Assembly (NCBI GenBank): GCA_030674185.1
Contig: CM060306.1
Span: 45,794,483 to 45,858,482, forward strand
Source of the DNA: Monoplex corrugatus
Lineage: Eukaryota > Mollusca > Gastropoda > Littorinimorpha > Ranellidae
Length of the DNA stretch: 64,000 bases
Direction of reading: 5' to 3'
In this document: piece after piece, positions 1 to 42,685 of the stretch
Position numbering within the stretch: the stretch's first letter is position 1
How the letters are laid out: each line of letters begins with the position of its first letter
Translations under genes and position numbers: made by a program
The notes under the pieces: generated by a model
Database searches by the model: none
Seen by the model: the letters and a program-made list of their open reading frames with translations, nothing else
Told to the model about the DNA's origin: nothing

Positions 1-2462
<2,462 letters not shown>

Positions 2463-2979
2463 GTAGTGTTAAAGAGAGTGTCAGAAAATAAGAGTTTTCA
2501 TCTTGATCTGACAGTTTCATGTTATCAAATGAGAATATATAAAATTATGTATCTGACGGTTTCATGTTATCAAAGGAGAATATATGAAATTGTGTAGTTC
2601 CATGCTGACCATGCAACTTGAGCTCTGTGACTAAAAACACATGCTTTTGATCAATAATAAGATGACCCATCTAACTCTTTTTTTATCTGTGTTAAACTTG
2701 TTATGTTTTATTCCTTGGACAAAAGGCAGCAGAAACAACTGATTTTATATATAAAAAACCCCCCAGCTCAGATTACATAAGTATACATGAAAAAGAATGA
2801 AACACTTTGTTATATGATTGATGGCAGGTTTTTATTTTGCACCTGTGTGCGATACTGATTTGATAACAATGACTCCGCCCCCAAATAATAAAACAAACAA
2901 ACAAACAAACGCATGAACGAACAAACAAATAAATAAATAGATGGATAGGTAGACAGACAGATAGATAGATCGATCGATC

Positions 2980-3040
<61 letters not shown>

Positions 3041-3640
3041 GCAAGCATTTATTTCAGATTTCTTGTTATGTTATATAATATAAAGATCTTGCTTTCAGTT
3101 AGCTTTAGATTTAAGACAGAAACATAATTAATCAATACTCATTTCCAGTTTTTGCCATATTACATTAATGGTAATTGCTGTGACATGTCCAGAGTGTATG
3201 TGCATATCAGTATTGTAGAAATTGAGTGTCCATCTCTTTGATTGTCATAATTATGTTTAACAATTATTCATTAATTATTCTTTATATGGAACCATTTAAA
3301 ATTTTTATTAGTATTTCTAATTCTTGAAAAACTCATTCCCAGTTGAACAGTTTCAATCTTGAGTCTTTTCTGCCCATTTTTTTTTATAGTTAAGCTTTGT
3401 GCCACTACTAAAATACACTGCATAATATAGTTGATCAGACTTGACCATTGTAACACAATGAATGTCTAAGGCTAGTAAGCAGATTCATTAATTCATAACA
3501 GATAGATTGTTGTCTTGATCTTTTTGATTCATGGTCAATTTGCTACAAATAATATCAAATCAACACCTATAGTCTTCCCTGCCCCACCTCCCTCCCCTTT
3601 CAACCCTTTATTTCAAAGAATGTGTTCTTGGATGCATATG

Positions 3641-3642
<2 letters not shown>
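2463..3642. other. Unique AT-rich spacer with a (GATA)n tract
   Basis: No exon, RNA gene or mobile element is recognised. It contains an (ACAA)n stretch at about 2,890-2,930, followed by a GATA-type tetranucleotide array at about 2,940-3,040. The array reads as a run of Tyr-Leu-Ser-Ile on the minus strand, which is not a gene. Confidence 0.75.
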
Positions 3643-3697
<55 letters not shown>

Positions 3698-3805
3698 CAA
3701 CACACACATACACACACACACACACACACACCACACACACCACACACACACACACACAACACACACACACATACACACACACACACACACACAACACACA
3801 CACAC

Positions 3806-3860
<55 letters not shown>
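3643..3860. repeat. Interrupted (CA)n microsatellite
   Basis: About 218 bases of CA repeat with scattered single-base breaks. It lies about 120 bases before the start of duplicate copy 2, so both copies of the large duplication are bordered by CA tracts. Confidence 0.97.
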
Positions 3861-3861
<1 letters not shown>

Positions 3862-3979
3862 GTTTGGCCCACAATATGCATGCAGTATGTTGCTGCACAG
3901 TCTGCATATTCCATCTTTGGTGGGTCCGCATGCTGGGTATTTTTTCTGTTTCTGTAAATTACTGACACAGAGTTTTATT

Positions 3980-6560
<2,581 letters not shown>

Positions 6561-6653
6561 TCCTTGAAGTCATATGCAAATGCTTGTATTGATTATGTAC
6601 ATTATATACAATTGGAATTTTATACATTATGATATTTCTATTTTTCATCTCAG

Positions 6654-31300
<24,647 letters not shown>

Positions 31301-31572
31301 CTCATCTTTATAGAATAGCCAAAGATATTCTTTTATTGTGTGGTCTTTGTGAACTGTAAGCATTCAGCTTAGATGATGTAGTGAACTTTAAGCATTCATG
31401 CTAGATAAGTAGTTGTTTATGTATTACATGTATTTGTGTTTCCTCTAGTATTGAGTCAAAACTAGTTTCTTTATTCTAAAAGCATCCATATTTGTTTGCT
31501 CTGTTTGTAATTTCTTTTTTTCCTGAAGGGCAAAAACCATCTATTGTGAAAAGAATTACTTTGAATTTTGAA

Positions 31573-31578
31573 AATAAA
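31573..31578 (+). promoter_or_regulatory. Poly(A) signal of the coiled-coil gene (version B)
   Basis: AATAAA about 270 bases after the stop, followed by TTTGTTGTTATTTTGGGG, a T/G-rich downstream element. Confidence 0.65.
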
Positions 31579-31938
31579 TATACTTTGTTGTTATTTTGGG
31601 GAACTCGAAACTCTTCTTCTTGGAGTTTTGGTCATTGTTTGTTTTTCTTCTGAAAGTAAATTTCCTATGCATAGATTAAAATGTTTCTTTATTCTGTTTT
31701 GACTGTGAGATGGTCATATTTTGGTAAATTCATTTTACATATATTTCTTTGGTGGTTACTTAAGCAAAAATGTTGATGCATATTGACTGGTGCTTCTTTG
31801 CACAAGAAAATGTTATTGAGTTTGTGCAGTTGACAAAACAGTGTTTAGTAAACATACATCTATCATAATTAGTTTTGCAGATAAGTAAACAATTCCAGTA
31901 TTTTTCTTTTGTGATTTTATTAGGGGCTGCATACATGA

Positions 31939-32032
<94 letters not shown>

Positions 32033-34327
32033 ACATACAAGCACAACACACAAGTCCCATACAAGCACAAACACACTCACTTTACTATTTCAGTTCGAAG
32101 ATAGTATGAAACAAATTTAAATGAGATAAAATATGCAAATATGAAATCAAACAATTTCATACTGCAGTTTAAATGACATAAAATATGCAGAAATGAACTG
32201 GTACAAATCATACTGCAGTGCATGTTTCTTTATAAAAAATCTTTCATATTTTTTCAGTTGTCTGAGAGATTTTTGTCAATGCATCTTCCATGTGTACTCA
32301 GTCTTGAATCATAACCTATTGCCATAATCCAAGAAAAGTGTTAAATATTTTTGAATCATTGACTTCCTTAAGGGCAGAAACTGCCCACAGGTAATGTCTG
32401 CAATGTCTAATCTTTGTGTGTATTTAAATGTGTATTTAATAGTTATGTGCTTCCAAACTTTGTGGACTTTCTGAATAGATTGCTATGAAATGACACTTTG
32501 GGTTTTATTCATACTTTCCTTCAGTAATTGTCTAATTTTTTTTAGGACTATGTTTAAATCTTTATGATTTTGTTTGTTAATGTTTTTGGTCATGTTTTCA
32601 ATGTTAGTTCAACATGCAAAAGGTTATCTGAAAAACAGTTTATGATGATGATGTGAGGTCTTCCTACAAAAAGGAACTAAGCAGACATATTTAAATATGC
32701 ATTAGTCTGTAGGTTTCATGTACATATTTATGTATATCTAAGTGTTGATCAGATCTTCCATGATTTTTTGGGTTCATATTCACATGTTTTCTTCTTAGAT
32801 AGAAAAATACTCATACTCTCAGATTATCATAATATTAATATCTTGTCTTCATTGGTCCCATTTTTTTGTTTGTCAAACTTTTCCCAAAAGTATGTAATGC
32901 CTCACAAATGCACGGATATAATGTAAACAGAGTATGGAAGAACAAAAATTAACACAATTTTACATAATTTTATTTCTTTTCAGAGACTCACCTCAACTGG
33001 CACGAACATTTTGGAGACTGATAATAATACTAATGAATATTGATAAGCATATGTATGTACATTGGCAAGTTCAAGACCAAGGTGCCATACATATAACAGT
33101 TAAGCTGTTTAAAAAGTGATAATGAAACTAAAAGGATGTGGTAGTGGGTTTTTTTTTCTCCTATTACACTACAGTCACAGTGAAACAATGAGAGTTTTGT
33201 TTGCATTTGATGTTAGATTATCATACAGTCTTCCTATGCCTGTATCTGGATATATTTGAATAGAAATGCAGTCATCTATTAACAGAAGACAGTTATAAAT
33301 CTTCCAGTTAGAAATAAGGGACAGATCCATACTGACTCACATCATTTGTGTGCCTGTTTTCATGTTCCCTTTTCTGTGTTCTTATTTGATTTTGTAAAAC
33401 AGGTTAGTGACTTTCAGTTATTGAAATATATGATGATTTACAAATATAAAAACATAGCAGTGTGTTTATTGAAACAATTACTTAAACACTGACGTATTTG
33501 TTTATTGGTTTATATACCTTTGTCTGTGAACTATTTGTCTTTATTTATATAGTTTTATGTATTCTATTATTTGTTTGCTTTGTTGTGTTCATTGTATTCT
33601 TTTTTTTTGTTTTTGTTTTTTGGTACTATTGATTAGTCCTTATGCTATTCTTATTAATGAAAACATGTAGATCAAGTGTTTGAAACTGGGATGGTGTATA
33701 TGGGAGCATATATTTATGGCAGCTTGATTTATTTTTGTCTGTGTGTGGAAGATAGGTGTATTACTTCTTGTTTGTTTGTGTGTGTGGGTTTTTTGTTTTG
33801 ATTTGTTTTGTTTTTGGTGGTGGAGTTGAATGTGTGTGATGAATGTACCAGTGGGTGAAGGTTTGATAACTCATGTATCCCATATAAAAAAAAATCATGG
33901 TCAGTATTTTTTTTCTGTAAGATTGCTTTTGTTTGTTTATGTATTTGGTTTGGTGGTGACAGGTGCATCCACATTTTTTTCCCTGTAGGCATTCATTTTA
34001 CTTTTATTTGACTGGTTGATTATCTATTCTTTTGTGTTATGAATAACTTTCATGTACAGAACCATGACTGATCTGATGTACATTACTGGGAACTAGGTTG
34101 AGTACTTTCACAGACGCACATGCACACACATGCAGATACACACAGATGATAAAATGAAATGAATAGATAGATGAAAGACAGAAATGATAATGAATAGATA
34201 AACTTAAAACTGGTCTTCAAAGAGATCATCAACAAAATGAACGAACAGACATGAACATTTTCATTTTAAGTTTATAACATATATAAGAAATGCATTTGTA
34301 TTCATGATTTGAATGAAATTAACAACG

Positions 34328-34383
<56 letters not shown>

Positions 34384-36900
34384 TGTGTGTGTGGTGCGTG
34401 TGTGTGTGTGCACGTGTGTGTGTGCTTTCTTCCCCCACGTCTTAGTCTTTGCTTTTACACTTTTTTAAAAGCTGTTTGAATGTCTGTGATTGTGTTTAAG
34501 GATGTATATGGTAAAATTTATATCATTATCCTTATTTTCTGTTTTCTGTTTACTGACTTCCATGAAATCTGCATCATGTTGTTTGTCCAGGTTTTTAATG
34601 AATCACCATTATGTGTCATTAACAATGTTTTGTTTATTTTAATTTTTTTATGTGAATCAGCATTATGTAAGAACTTACACACAAATTCCTCTTAAATCAG
34701 TATTGTGTATGTACAAGCTTTAATAATTACCAAAAAAGTTTTGGATCAGCATTGTATTTTTCTCAACAATAGAGAAGTCATATGCATGCTTGCACGCACT
34801 CAATATGCATGCACACAAGTAGATACATACCACAAATACACACATACATACATACATGCACACACACACCCAAGCTCACATACAGGTAAAACTCACACAG
34901 ACGTATGGTACTGAAGGGTCCGTAATGTTTTGAACTTGTGTTTTGTTTATGTGTTATATCATTGGGTTGATGTGTTGTGAGATGATAGAAACCTTCACTA
35001 CATGGTCCAGTTTGTACCAGTGCCATCTCCCCTCCCTCGCTCTTCTTTCTTTTCTGTATTTCTTGTTTTGTCTTTGTCTGGTTGTTCTCTTGTTTGTGTA
35101 AACATTAGGTGACAAATATGAGACAAAGCTTTGTTTGTGGTTTAACATTCGGAAGAAAATGCCAGACGCAAACTCGAATGTCAACACACATTTAATACAC
35201 AAAACAAGATAAAAAATAAATGTTCAGTGTTTTGTTGTTGTGTTTGTTTTGTTTTTGGTTTTGTTTTTGTTTTGTAGTTAACAAACTCATAATTAAATAG
35301 TTCTTTCCTCCAGTCTACCCCCACCTCCCTGCCTCCTCCCCCTCTCCAAAAGCAAAACCATCTGCAAAATAGCACACACACACAAAAAAGGATAAATCAA
35401 ATTCCAACTTTAAACTTAAAACATTTAATTACTCACAGATAGTAGCCTTGAACACCCATTGGGACTGTATTACAACTAGTCCGTGCTACTTTACATACAT
35501 GACGCAAGCATACTAAAAACAGATGAATTATAACACACACTATGTGAAAGAAGATACAAAACGAATTGTAATCAAATATATACATTATATGTCACTTGTT
35601 CAAATGCTTTGCGAAGCATAAAAAACGAAGGCAAACACGTGTAAAACAAATATATGACAATCCTAACAATAACAACAAAAACAACATTAATAGCATAATG
35701 ATACTAGTAGTTGTAGCAGTAATATTTATGTTTTGTAAAGAGAAATGTAAAGTAGAGATTATATATGTTTGCTACAAAAGTCTTCATAGTTGTCATTATT
35801 GCTGTTATTTTTAATGTGTTTTAGTTCACTCAGCAGGGAAGTAATGTCCGCAATACTTACTTCATCCTTGTATTGAAGACTTGGTTGCCTTTGTCTATTT
35901 CTTTTGTTGTTTGGGACCATACGATAGAAATGGAAAAGACATGTGAGGAAAAATATGGCAGGCAGTGTATAATTTTGTTGTGAATAGGGCTTGGAGGATG
36001 TATTGAGGAAATTGGGTAAAATAAATCGTGTTGATGAGCGGATGGGAGCTGTGCATTGTGTTGTCCGTGGGGGGGGGGGGGGGGGGGGGGGGGGGGTCTG
36101 TGATGTGGTTGTATAGGGCGTTTCTGTCTTAGTTCGTACTGAGGGACAGTAAGTCTTTTTCGTCAATTTCCAGTGCAGTGTTTCTGTTTTTGTTTGTTTT
36201 CTTTGTTTGGGTTGGCGGATTTTTGGAGGAGGTGGTGGTTATAGATTATTGGTTCTATTTGCTTTTATCTTTGAAAGCTTTAGTCTGTCTTAATGGCATC
36301 TTTTAGATAGACGTAGAACCTATACATCAGGTTGGATTAAAAGGCCTACCCAGTATGTAGGGGTTTTGCATGGTCTGATAGCTTATGCCATAATCATTTT
36401 GGATCGTCTCCATCACGTGGCATTTGTGGCGTCAGTGCATTTGGATTTATTCTGAATGCAAAACGTTGTTTGCTTGAAAAGGTTAGTTTTGTCAAAATTT
36501 ACAACCATGTTGTTTTCATGTATTTAAGCAAGGTTGATATGGTTGTTATGTTCTTGCCAAAATGTGCATTGGCATAAGCAGGAATCATGTTCAGTTTATT
36601 GCATTCTTGCCAAAATATTTGAACTCATTTTGTTTTCTTAAAAAGATAAGTTTTGAAAAAAGCTTGTCGTGTTTGGCTGTTTGAAGTTTGTGTTAAGTGT
36701 TCACTGGCAGTGGCTTTAATATGAAAAAGCTAGGAAAAAGAACAGTTTGTTTTAAAGCTATTTTATCACGTCCAGCATCAACCACCTTCATTTTTACCTC
36801 GAGGTAAATCTACTATATGGCCTGAAGACGGACGAATCCATTTGTAGTTGGCCATACTTAAGAATTTTGTCATCTGTTTTATCATCTTAGTTTTGTTTTA
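31579..36900. other. Intergenic DNA without a recognised gene
   Basis: AT-rich. It contains (CA)n at 31,942-32,029, (TG)n at about 34,329-34,425 and a run of about 28 G at 36,069-36,096. A pyrimidine/AG junction at 32,983 followed by a 45-codon open stretch could mimic an exon but has no partner donor. No tRNA, SINE or transposon is identified with confidence. Confidence 0.65.
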
Positions 36901-36990
36901 GTGCAGAAACTTATGTAAGGTACTTTTAAATTTGTCATTGTTTTATCATCTTAGTTTTGTTTAAGTGGAGAAACTAATTGTAAGGTACTT
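36880..36990. repeat. Short direct duplication, about 65 bp
   Basis: GTTTTATCATCTTAGTTTTG and the following AGAAACT...TAAGGTACTTTTAAA occur twice in tandem with small differences. Confidence 0.8.
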
Positions 36991-37047
36991 TTAAAAGATT
37001 TATAGAAACTTGTGCAAGGAACGCTTTGAAGATTTTTTATTTTTTAT

Positions 37048-37049
<2 letters not shown>

Positions 37050-37121
<72 letters not shown>
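37050..37121. repeat. (TC)n microsatellite
   Basis: About 70 bases of CT with one break. It is the first of several CT/GA tracts in 37-41 kb. Confidence 0.95.
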
Positions 37122-37125
<4 letters not shown>

Positions 37126-37464
37126 ATAGTTGTTATGTATTTGGTACCATCGTTTGTTTTGTCACTGATGCAGTACATGCATATCCGTCCATGACTGTGC
37201 AGATACAGTCACATTTCTAGACTGTCGATAAATACTAATTATTTGCATAAATAAAATTAGTAAAGCTATGTAAATACTTTACTTGTATAGAGATAATACT
37301 GATCCTGAATTTGTGCACACTAAAGAAATTAATGGAAATCAGAAAGGTGGCCATTTGTGCTCTGTTTGTGTTTCTGTGATAATTGGCTAGGAATAATATC
37401 TGTGTTGGTAGATTGGTTAGATCAGTCTTATGTTCATTATTTATCATGTAAATGATATAATCAT

Positions 37465-37465
<1 letters not shown>

Positions 37466-37527
<62 letters not shown>
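37466..37527. repeat. (TC)n microsatellite
   Basis: Pure CT tract. A (CA)n tract follows at about 37,750-37,782. The minus-strand open frame spanning both is an artefact. Confidence 0.95.
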
Positions 37528-37529
<2 letters not shown>

Positions 37530-37744
37530 AAATGTATATTTCACAACCAAAAACTACTCCAGATGGTGTAGGGTGTAAAGTTTCACCTTGACATTTGGCC
37601 ATATTATCTGTGATACTGATTAACGAAGTAACGTACCAAATTTGACATAAAAATAAATGATTATATACTGTTTTTCTGCTTATCTGATTGAATCTCTTTG
37701 ATGTCTGAATGCTCTCTCTCTGTATGTCTGTCTGTCTTTCTCCC

Positions 37745-37786
<42 letters not shown>

Positions 37787-37799
37787 CAGAGAGAGAGAG

Positions 37800-38854
37800 T
37801 ATAATACTTGGTCTCCATACTACTTTAAACAGACATAACATAGCACGGTTCACACTTTCTTTAATTTTTTATTTACTAGGGCTGGAAGAAATCTATGGCA
37901 GCACAACGCTTAAATGAAAAGTGAAGAATCCCCTGAAAACTATTTTAAAAAAGCTGTAAGCATGGTACTTACAACACATGCATCCATCCACTACACATAA
38001 TAAAAAAACAACTGCTCCCTCTCTTTCAGCTCAAAAAGGATGAAAATACAGGTTGTGTAATAATCCCGAAATCACTGGGGAGTGAGGTGGGTGACACCTT
38101 AACTTTCCTTGGGTCCAGAATTATGAGGGTGGTGCCCATCTCCTGTCGCTCGCAAGGTTGCATTAAAAAAAAATCCTGACAGAACACAAACATTCCAGAT
38201 CTGAGCGTTTACTACATCAAACGTATCGAACTCCGCCTGACTGGGACGATGAAGTGAAATGTCTCTTCTCTTACACAGGCCATCTGTCTACACTGTTGTG
38301 TGCCGATGCTTTCTCCTGGAAAGAGCAGCTTCAATTTGATACTGTTAATCTATTGACCACAAAACAACAACAACAACAACAACAAAAATTATACAAATAC
38401 ATTCGTACTTACAAACGTACATACATACATACTTGCATATTCCTTACTATCCTAGCTACCTACATACCTAGCTACATACATACATACATATACATACATA
38501 CATGCCTGCATACGTACGTACATACGTTTCATACCTACGTACCTCTGACCAACCTACACACATACATACGTAATACATTTCATACCTACCCACCTAGCTT
38601 TATACATAGATACATAAGTATGTAAGTACGTACGTACATACATATATACATACATATACACACACATACATACATACACGTGATCGTCACTCATCCTTTC
38701 TGGAATGCCTGAAAAGAAAGGGATCCAAATGGCAATGTGTCTGGACTCTTGGACGATTTGGAATTTGTTCAAGAGACATTCATCGCACTCAGACAGTTCA
38801 GTAAATGCTTGACCCAAATCTGCCAGCACACACACACACGCACACGCGCGCGCG

Positions 38855-38913
<59 letters not shown>

Positions 38914-39394
38914 GAATAAAAACACATGAGAAGAGGCATTCTTTCCGGAACTTTTCCAACTTTGAGAAGAAAAAAACTGAAAAGCGTCGTTTTCATAATC
39001 CTCGAATATAGAGGGAGGGGGTGGGGTCTAAACTATGCTTGTGAGTCCTTAAGAAAGAACAAGACTCCTTGCCAACACTACACAAAACCTGGATCCGTCG
39101 GCATTGTGTCTGGAACTCCAGAGATGACAGCGAGCCAGATGGCGTCCTCTTTGTGTTCTTGAGGAGGAGAAACATCTTCACGTCACTCACAATCCTCCTC
39201 AAGGGGTTTGAAAAAGAGAGGGGGAAAAAGAAAAGAAAAGAAAAGAAAGAAAGAACGAACGAATAGAGAACAGGGTAAGGGAAAAAAAAAAACGGTGATG
39301 AAGAATACACATTCAGTATAAACAAGAATTAGCTTACTAACAATTCTGTCGTATATGCCAGCGTCAATTATCTGGTGTAGCATACACTACTACC
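37800..39394. other. Non-genic DNA with (ACAT)n and (CA)n/(CG)n tracts
   Basis: An irregular ACAT/ACGT tetranucleotide region lies at about 38,400-38,680. At about 38,828-38,911 an (AC)n tract has a (CG)n core. Poly Thr-Tyr-Ile-His and Arg-Ala frames come from these tracts. No gene is recognised. Confidence 0.75.
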
Positions 39395-39670
39395 CTGACT
39401 ATCAAGCTCAATAGTTAAGTGGTTGAAACGGTGGTCTTCCAATTAGATATTCTGGGTTCGATCCTGTCTAGATACTTCCTCATGGGTCACAATAAAGGTG
39501 GATATCTTTTTTTCGATCTCCCTAGTTAACATGAGTAAACCTGCTAGTACCTAAACTACGCCAGCAAGTATGTACGTTGAAGATCCTGTAAGCCATAACG
39601 GTGCTAGTGACCTATGGTAACACGAAAATGCCCGGCATGGAAACCCATCGAAAACACAGTATGCACACTG
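39395..39670 (+). mobile_element. tRNA-derived SINE, fairly complete
   Basis: A box-A-like TAGTTAAGTGGTTGAAAC and a box-B-like GGGTTCGATCCTG are correctly spaced. They are followed by GATCTCCCTAGTTAACATGA, ACCTGCTAGTACCTAAAC and ACGTTGAAGATCCTGTAAGC, then a 3' body with GACCTATGGTAACACGAAAA. The central and 3' phrases match the 24.7-kb SINE. Confidence 0.8.
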
Positions 39671-40147
39671 CGCAGTGTGTGCCAAACAACGTGCTTTCAC
39701 GCTATGAGGAAACAAAAGCAAACCAGTCAACAAAAAGAACCAACCAAAAACCAAAACAAAATAAAAATATATATATATGTATAGCCTATCGTATATTTGT
39801 TTGTTTTTAACAAGGACAGACCGATAAATCGTTGAAGTATTTGTATTTTTGCCATTTTGACGCACAGTTACCGAGGAGCAGTGCCAACGTGACATATGTG
39901 TTTTACATTATAAGCTATTTTCTTTTGACTTAGGCTGCAATCATTGAAAGTTCGCGCTCTGCATTTCACCGCAAAAGTCATACACCGCAAGACCCAAACT
40001 GTTCACCCGCGCATGTTTTGAAATTGCTATTGAACGAGTTCTAACACTGACTGACAAACTAATAATATATTGAACATTGTTGACGCAGTTGTCCAGACAA
40101 TCCTGGGAGGATTACAGTCTGGTGAGGTCCCCATTACGCGGCTCTCG

Positions 40148-40223
<76 letters not shown>

Positions 40224-40296
40224 CAGAGAGAGAGAGACAGAGACACAGAGACACAGAGAGAGACACAGAGAGAGAGAGAAAGAGAGAGAGAGAGAG
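40148..40296. repeat. (GA)n microsatellite
   Basis: Pure, then interrupted GA repeat. Glu-Arg and Ser-Leu frames on the two strands are artefacts. Confidence 0.96.
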
Positions 40297-40822
40297 CCCA
40301 TCACCTACGTGAAACTTAATTAGGGCGGCAAAAACAAAGACCCCTGGGGCTTCTGTCCAGATTGCCTCGTGACAAGGAAGGATAGGGACCTCGTGAAAAA
40401 TGAGACGGGTAAACATCTCGCCCAACTACAAGGCTTTGGTTACCTGTATTACTTGCACTCCCACCCTGGCACAACAGTCTTTGATGTCGGGGTAGGCTTG
40501 GGAAAGCACCCTGGTCAATGAGATCAGCGCAGGAATCCGCGTGCACGTAAATTCCAGGGGGAACCTTGGTTGGTTGGTGACTGTAGTCTGGGGGCTGGAT
40601 CAGTTCTCTGTTCGCTTCTCAAGTCTCTTAATTTCTTCTGCGTAGTTTTTATTTTGTGGTCGCGGCACGGAGCCTCCATTCATGTGAGCAAAGATTATTT
40701 TGTGTTTTATTGATAACCTGATAGAAGTTCGTGTATGCTAAGCGTCTCCCCAGTCCTCGACAATAGGGATGTCTGAGTGCACTCGTGCACGAGTGTGTGT
40801 TCGTGCGCGTATGTGTGTTCAT

Positions 40823-40825
<3 letters not shown>
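40297..40825. other. Unique sequence between two GA tracts, no gene recognised
   Basis: Slightly more GC-rich than its surroundings. A minus-strand frame at 40,316-40,546 has no start context or homology that I can recognise. Confidence 0.55.

Positions 40826-40902
<77 letters not shown>
40826..40902. repeat. (GA)n microsatellite
   Basis: Pure GA over about 77 bases, 530 bases from the previous GA tract in the same strand sense. Confidence 0.96.
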
Positions 40903-40905
<3 letters not shown>

Positions 40906-41389
40906 CCAACATCTGCGTAAAAATACGCAAAGACGCAGGCAGTGTTGCATTATTTTTATACCTGCTTTACACAGATGTGAAGTAGAACACGATGGCCAAG
41001 CCGTTCTAAAAATCTCCGTTTATATTTTGATCATAGAAAATCCATATTTTGTACTTCTGTTCTCAAGGTCACTGTCAGAAGTGTCTGAAATAGGGCTGTT
41101 CACAGACCTTCCTCAAATAGAGCCAATTTCAGGCACTTTTTTGTTATTTTGATTCTGCCTTCTGAAGCTAGGCATTCGCGACTCCTCACCGTTTCACATT
41201 TTTACCCAAATTTGGTAAAGATCCATCTAGAAAAAGTTGAGAAAATCTTGTCAAACCATTTCTGTCACAGACAGACAAGCAGACGCACAACTCTCTATGG
41301 TCGATATGAAATAATTTTTTTTCTCGTTTCCTGTTTTTCAATCTCCTCTTTTTGTTTTGTTTTGTTTTGTTTTTCCTAAAGGGAGATTG

Positions 41390-42235
41390 CTTTGTCTTGC
41401 CTTGACCCCCTAGAGAAAGCATCTTCGTCCATTCTTTGATGTTGTCCACCAATTATTTTTTCGTCAGCCTTCCTCTTCTTCTCTTTCCTACCACGATGTC
41501 TTGCAGAACTGCCTTAAAAATAGGGCCACTAGATCGAGTGACAGACCATTTTACCTTAAGTTTCCATTTCTCCACTGTTGTGACAAGATCACTGAATGGT
41601 CATGCAGACTTCTTCATTGGAAACGGCGTTAGAGATGCTCAGAAGTCTGAGATGGCATCTTACCTTCGTAGCCTGGATCTTCCTCTGAAGTTCAGCTGTT
41701 ACTGACCATGTCTCACATATATAAACAAGAAGTTACACAAGACAAGCGCACACAAGAGTTTGCTCTTATTATTCGCATGCTGGTGGTGTTGCCTCTCAAG
41801 GTACATGTATTTCCCAGTCTAGACAATAGTGCTGTTTGCGCCGTTTTTGCTGGAATATGGGGGTGTTGTTTTTGTTGTCTGCTGCTGCTGTTGTTGTAAT
41901 TGTCTTCATGATGTTTCACTGATTATGGTTCTCTGTCTCGGGTACACGAATTGATGCATTGTGTGGATCTGTTGGACCTATACAGCAATGCCCGCTTGAA
42001 TGAAGTGTTCCCTGCTAGTCAACAGATTAATTTTCTCAGCGCAGATTTCTACTGTATACCTGGTCCAGGCGTGATCAAGACTATTACGCAATTTCATAAA
42101 TTCATCTTGTCTTCCAGCCAGTGCGTCTGTATCGTCTACAAAATGAAGGGTTTTGATATTTCTGCCTCCAATAGTGACTGAGCCGAATTGCTCTTTGAAG
42201 GCTTCACCTGTGATTCGCTCCTGAAAAATATGAAG
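41390..42235 (-). pseudogene. LINE reverse transcriptase C-terminal remnant B (RTE-like), minus strand
   Basis: Minus-strand translation gives, from high to low coordinate, an ERITGEAFKEQFGSV segment and VTIGGRNIKTLHFVDD with the RT catalytic Asp-Asp (about 42,122-42,146). It continues with an EISAEKINLL segment, IQATKVRCHLRLLSIS, NEEVCMTIQ, then KRRRGRLTKK and LVDNIKEWTKML near 41,440. This order and these motifs are typical of RTE-type non-LTR elements. Several stops and frame changes show it is dead. The call is from recalled motifs. Confidence 0.82.
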
Positions 42236-42409
42236 AAAACATTTACTTACTTTTTGGGGCGTTTTCAGAAATACGAAATATAAATAATACGTTCTTGATA
42301 TTTACAAGCAAGGATCTGTTACGATATCTTCATAACTAAAGAAGAAACGAAGCTTGGTCAAGGAAAAGGAATTAGCACGACAAATAGACAAGCAAATCAT
42401 GATGATAAT

Positions 42410-42685
42410 AAAAGAAATGATAGTACTAGTAATTACAATAACAGTGATGATAATATAACAACAACAACTACAATAATAATAATAATAATAATAATAAAAA
42501 TGATAACAACAACACCACCACCACCAAGAATAATAGTGAGAGAAGAAGAAGAGGAAGAAGAAGAAGGAAGAAGAAGAAGAAGAAGAAAGAAGAAGAAGAA
42601 GAAGAAGAAGAAGAAGAAGAAGAAAAGAAGAAGAAGAAGAAGAAGAAGAAGAAGAAAGATGATGATGATGATGATGATGATGAAA
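42410..42685. repeat. (AAT)n/(GAA)n/(GAT)n trinucleotide tract
   Basis: A run of AAT, then GAA and AAG triplets over about 120 bases, then GAT. Poly-Lys/Arg and poly-Phe/Leu frames are artefacts. Long GAA tracts can form triplex DNA. Confidence 0.95.

Noticed and set aside
32934..33119. Possible extra terminal exon after TTTCAG at 32,983
   Set aside because: No partner donor in frame, low-complexity surroundings, and it lies beyond the poly(A) signal at 31,573.
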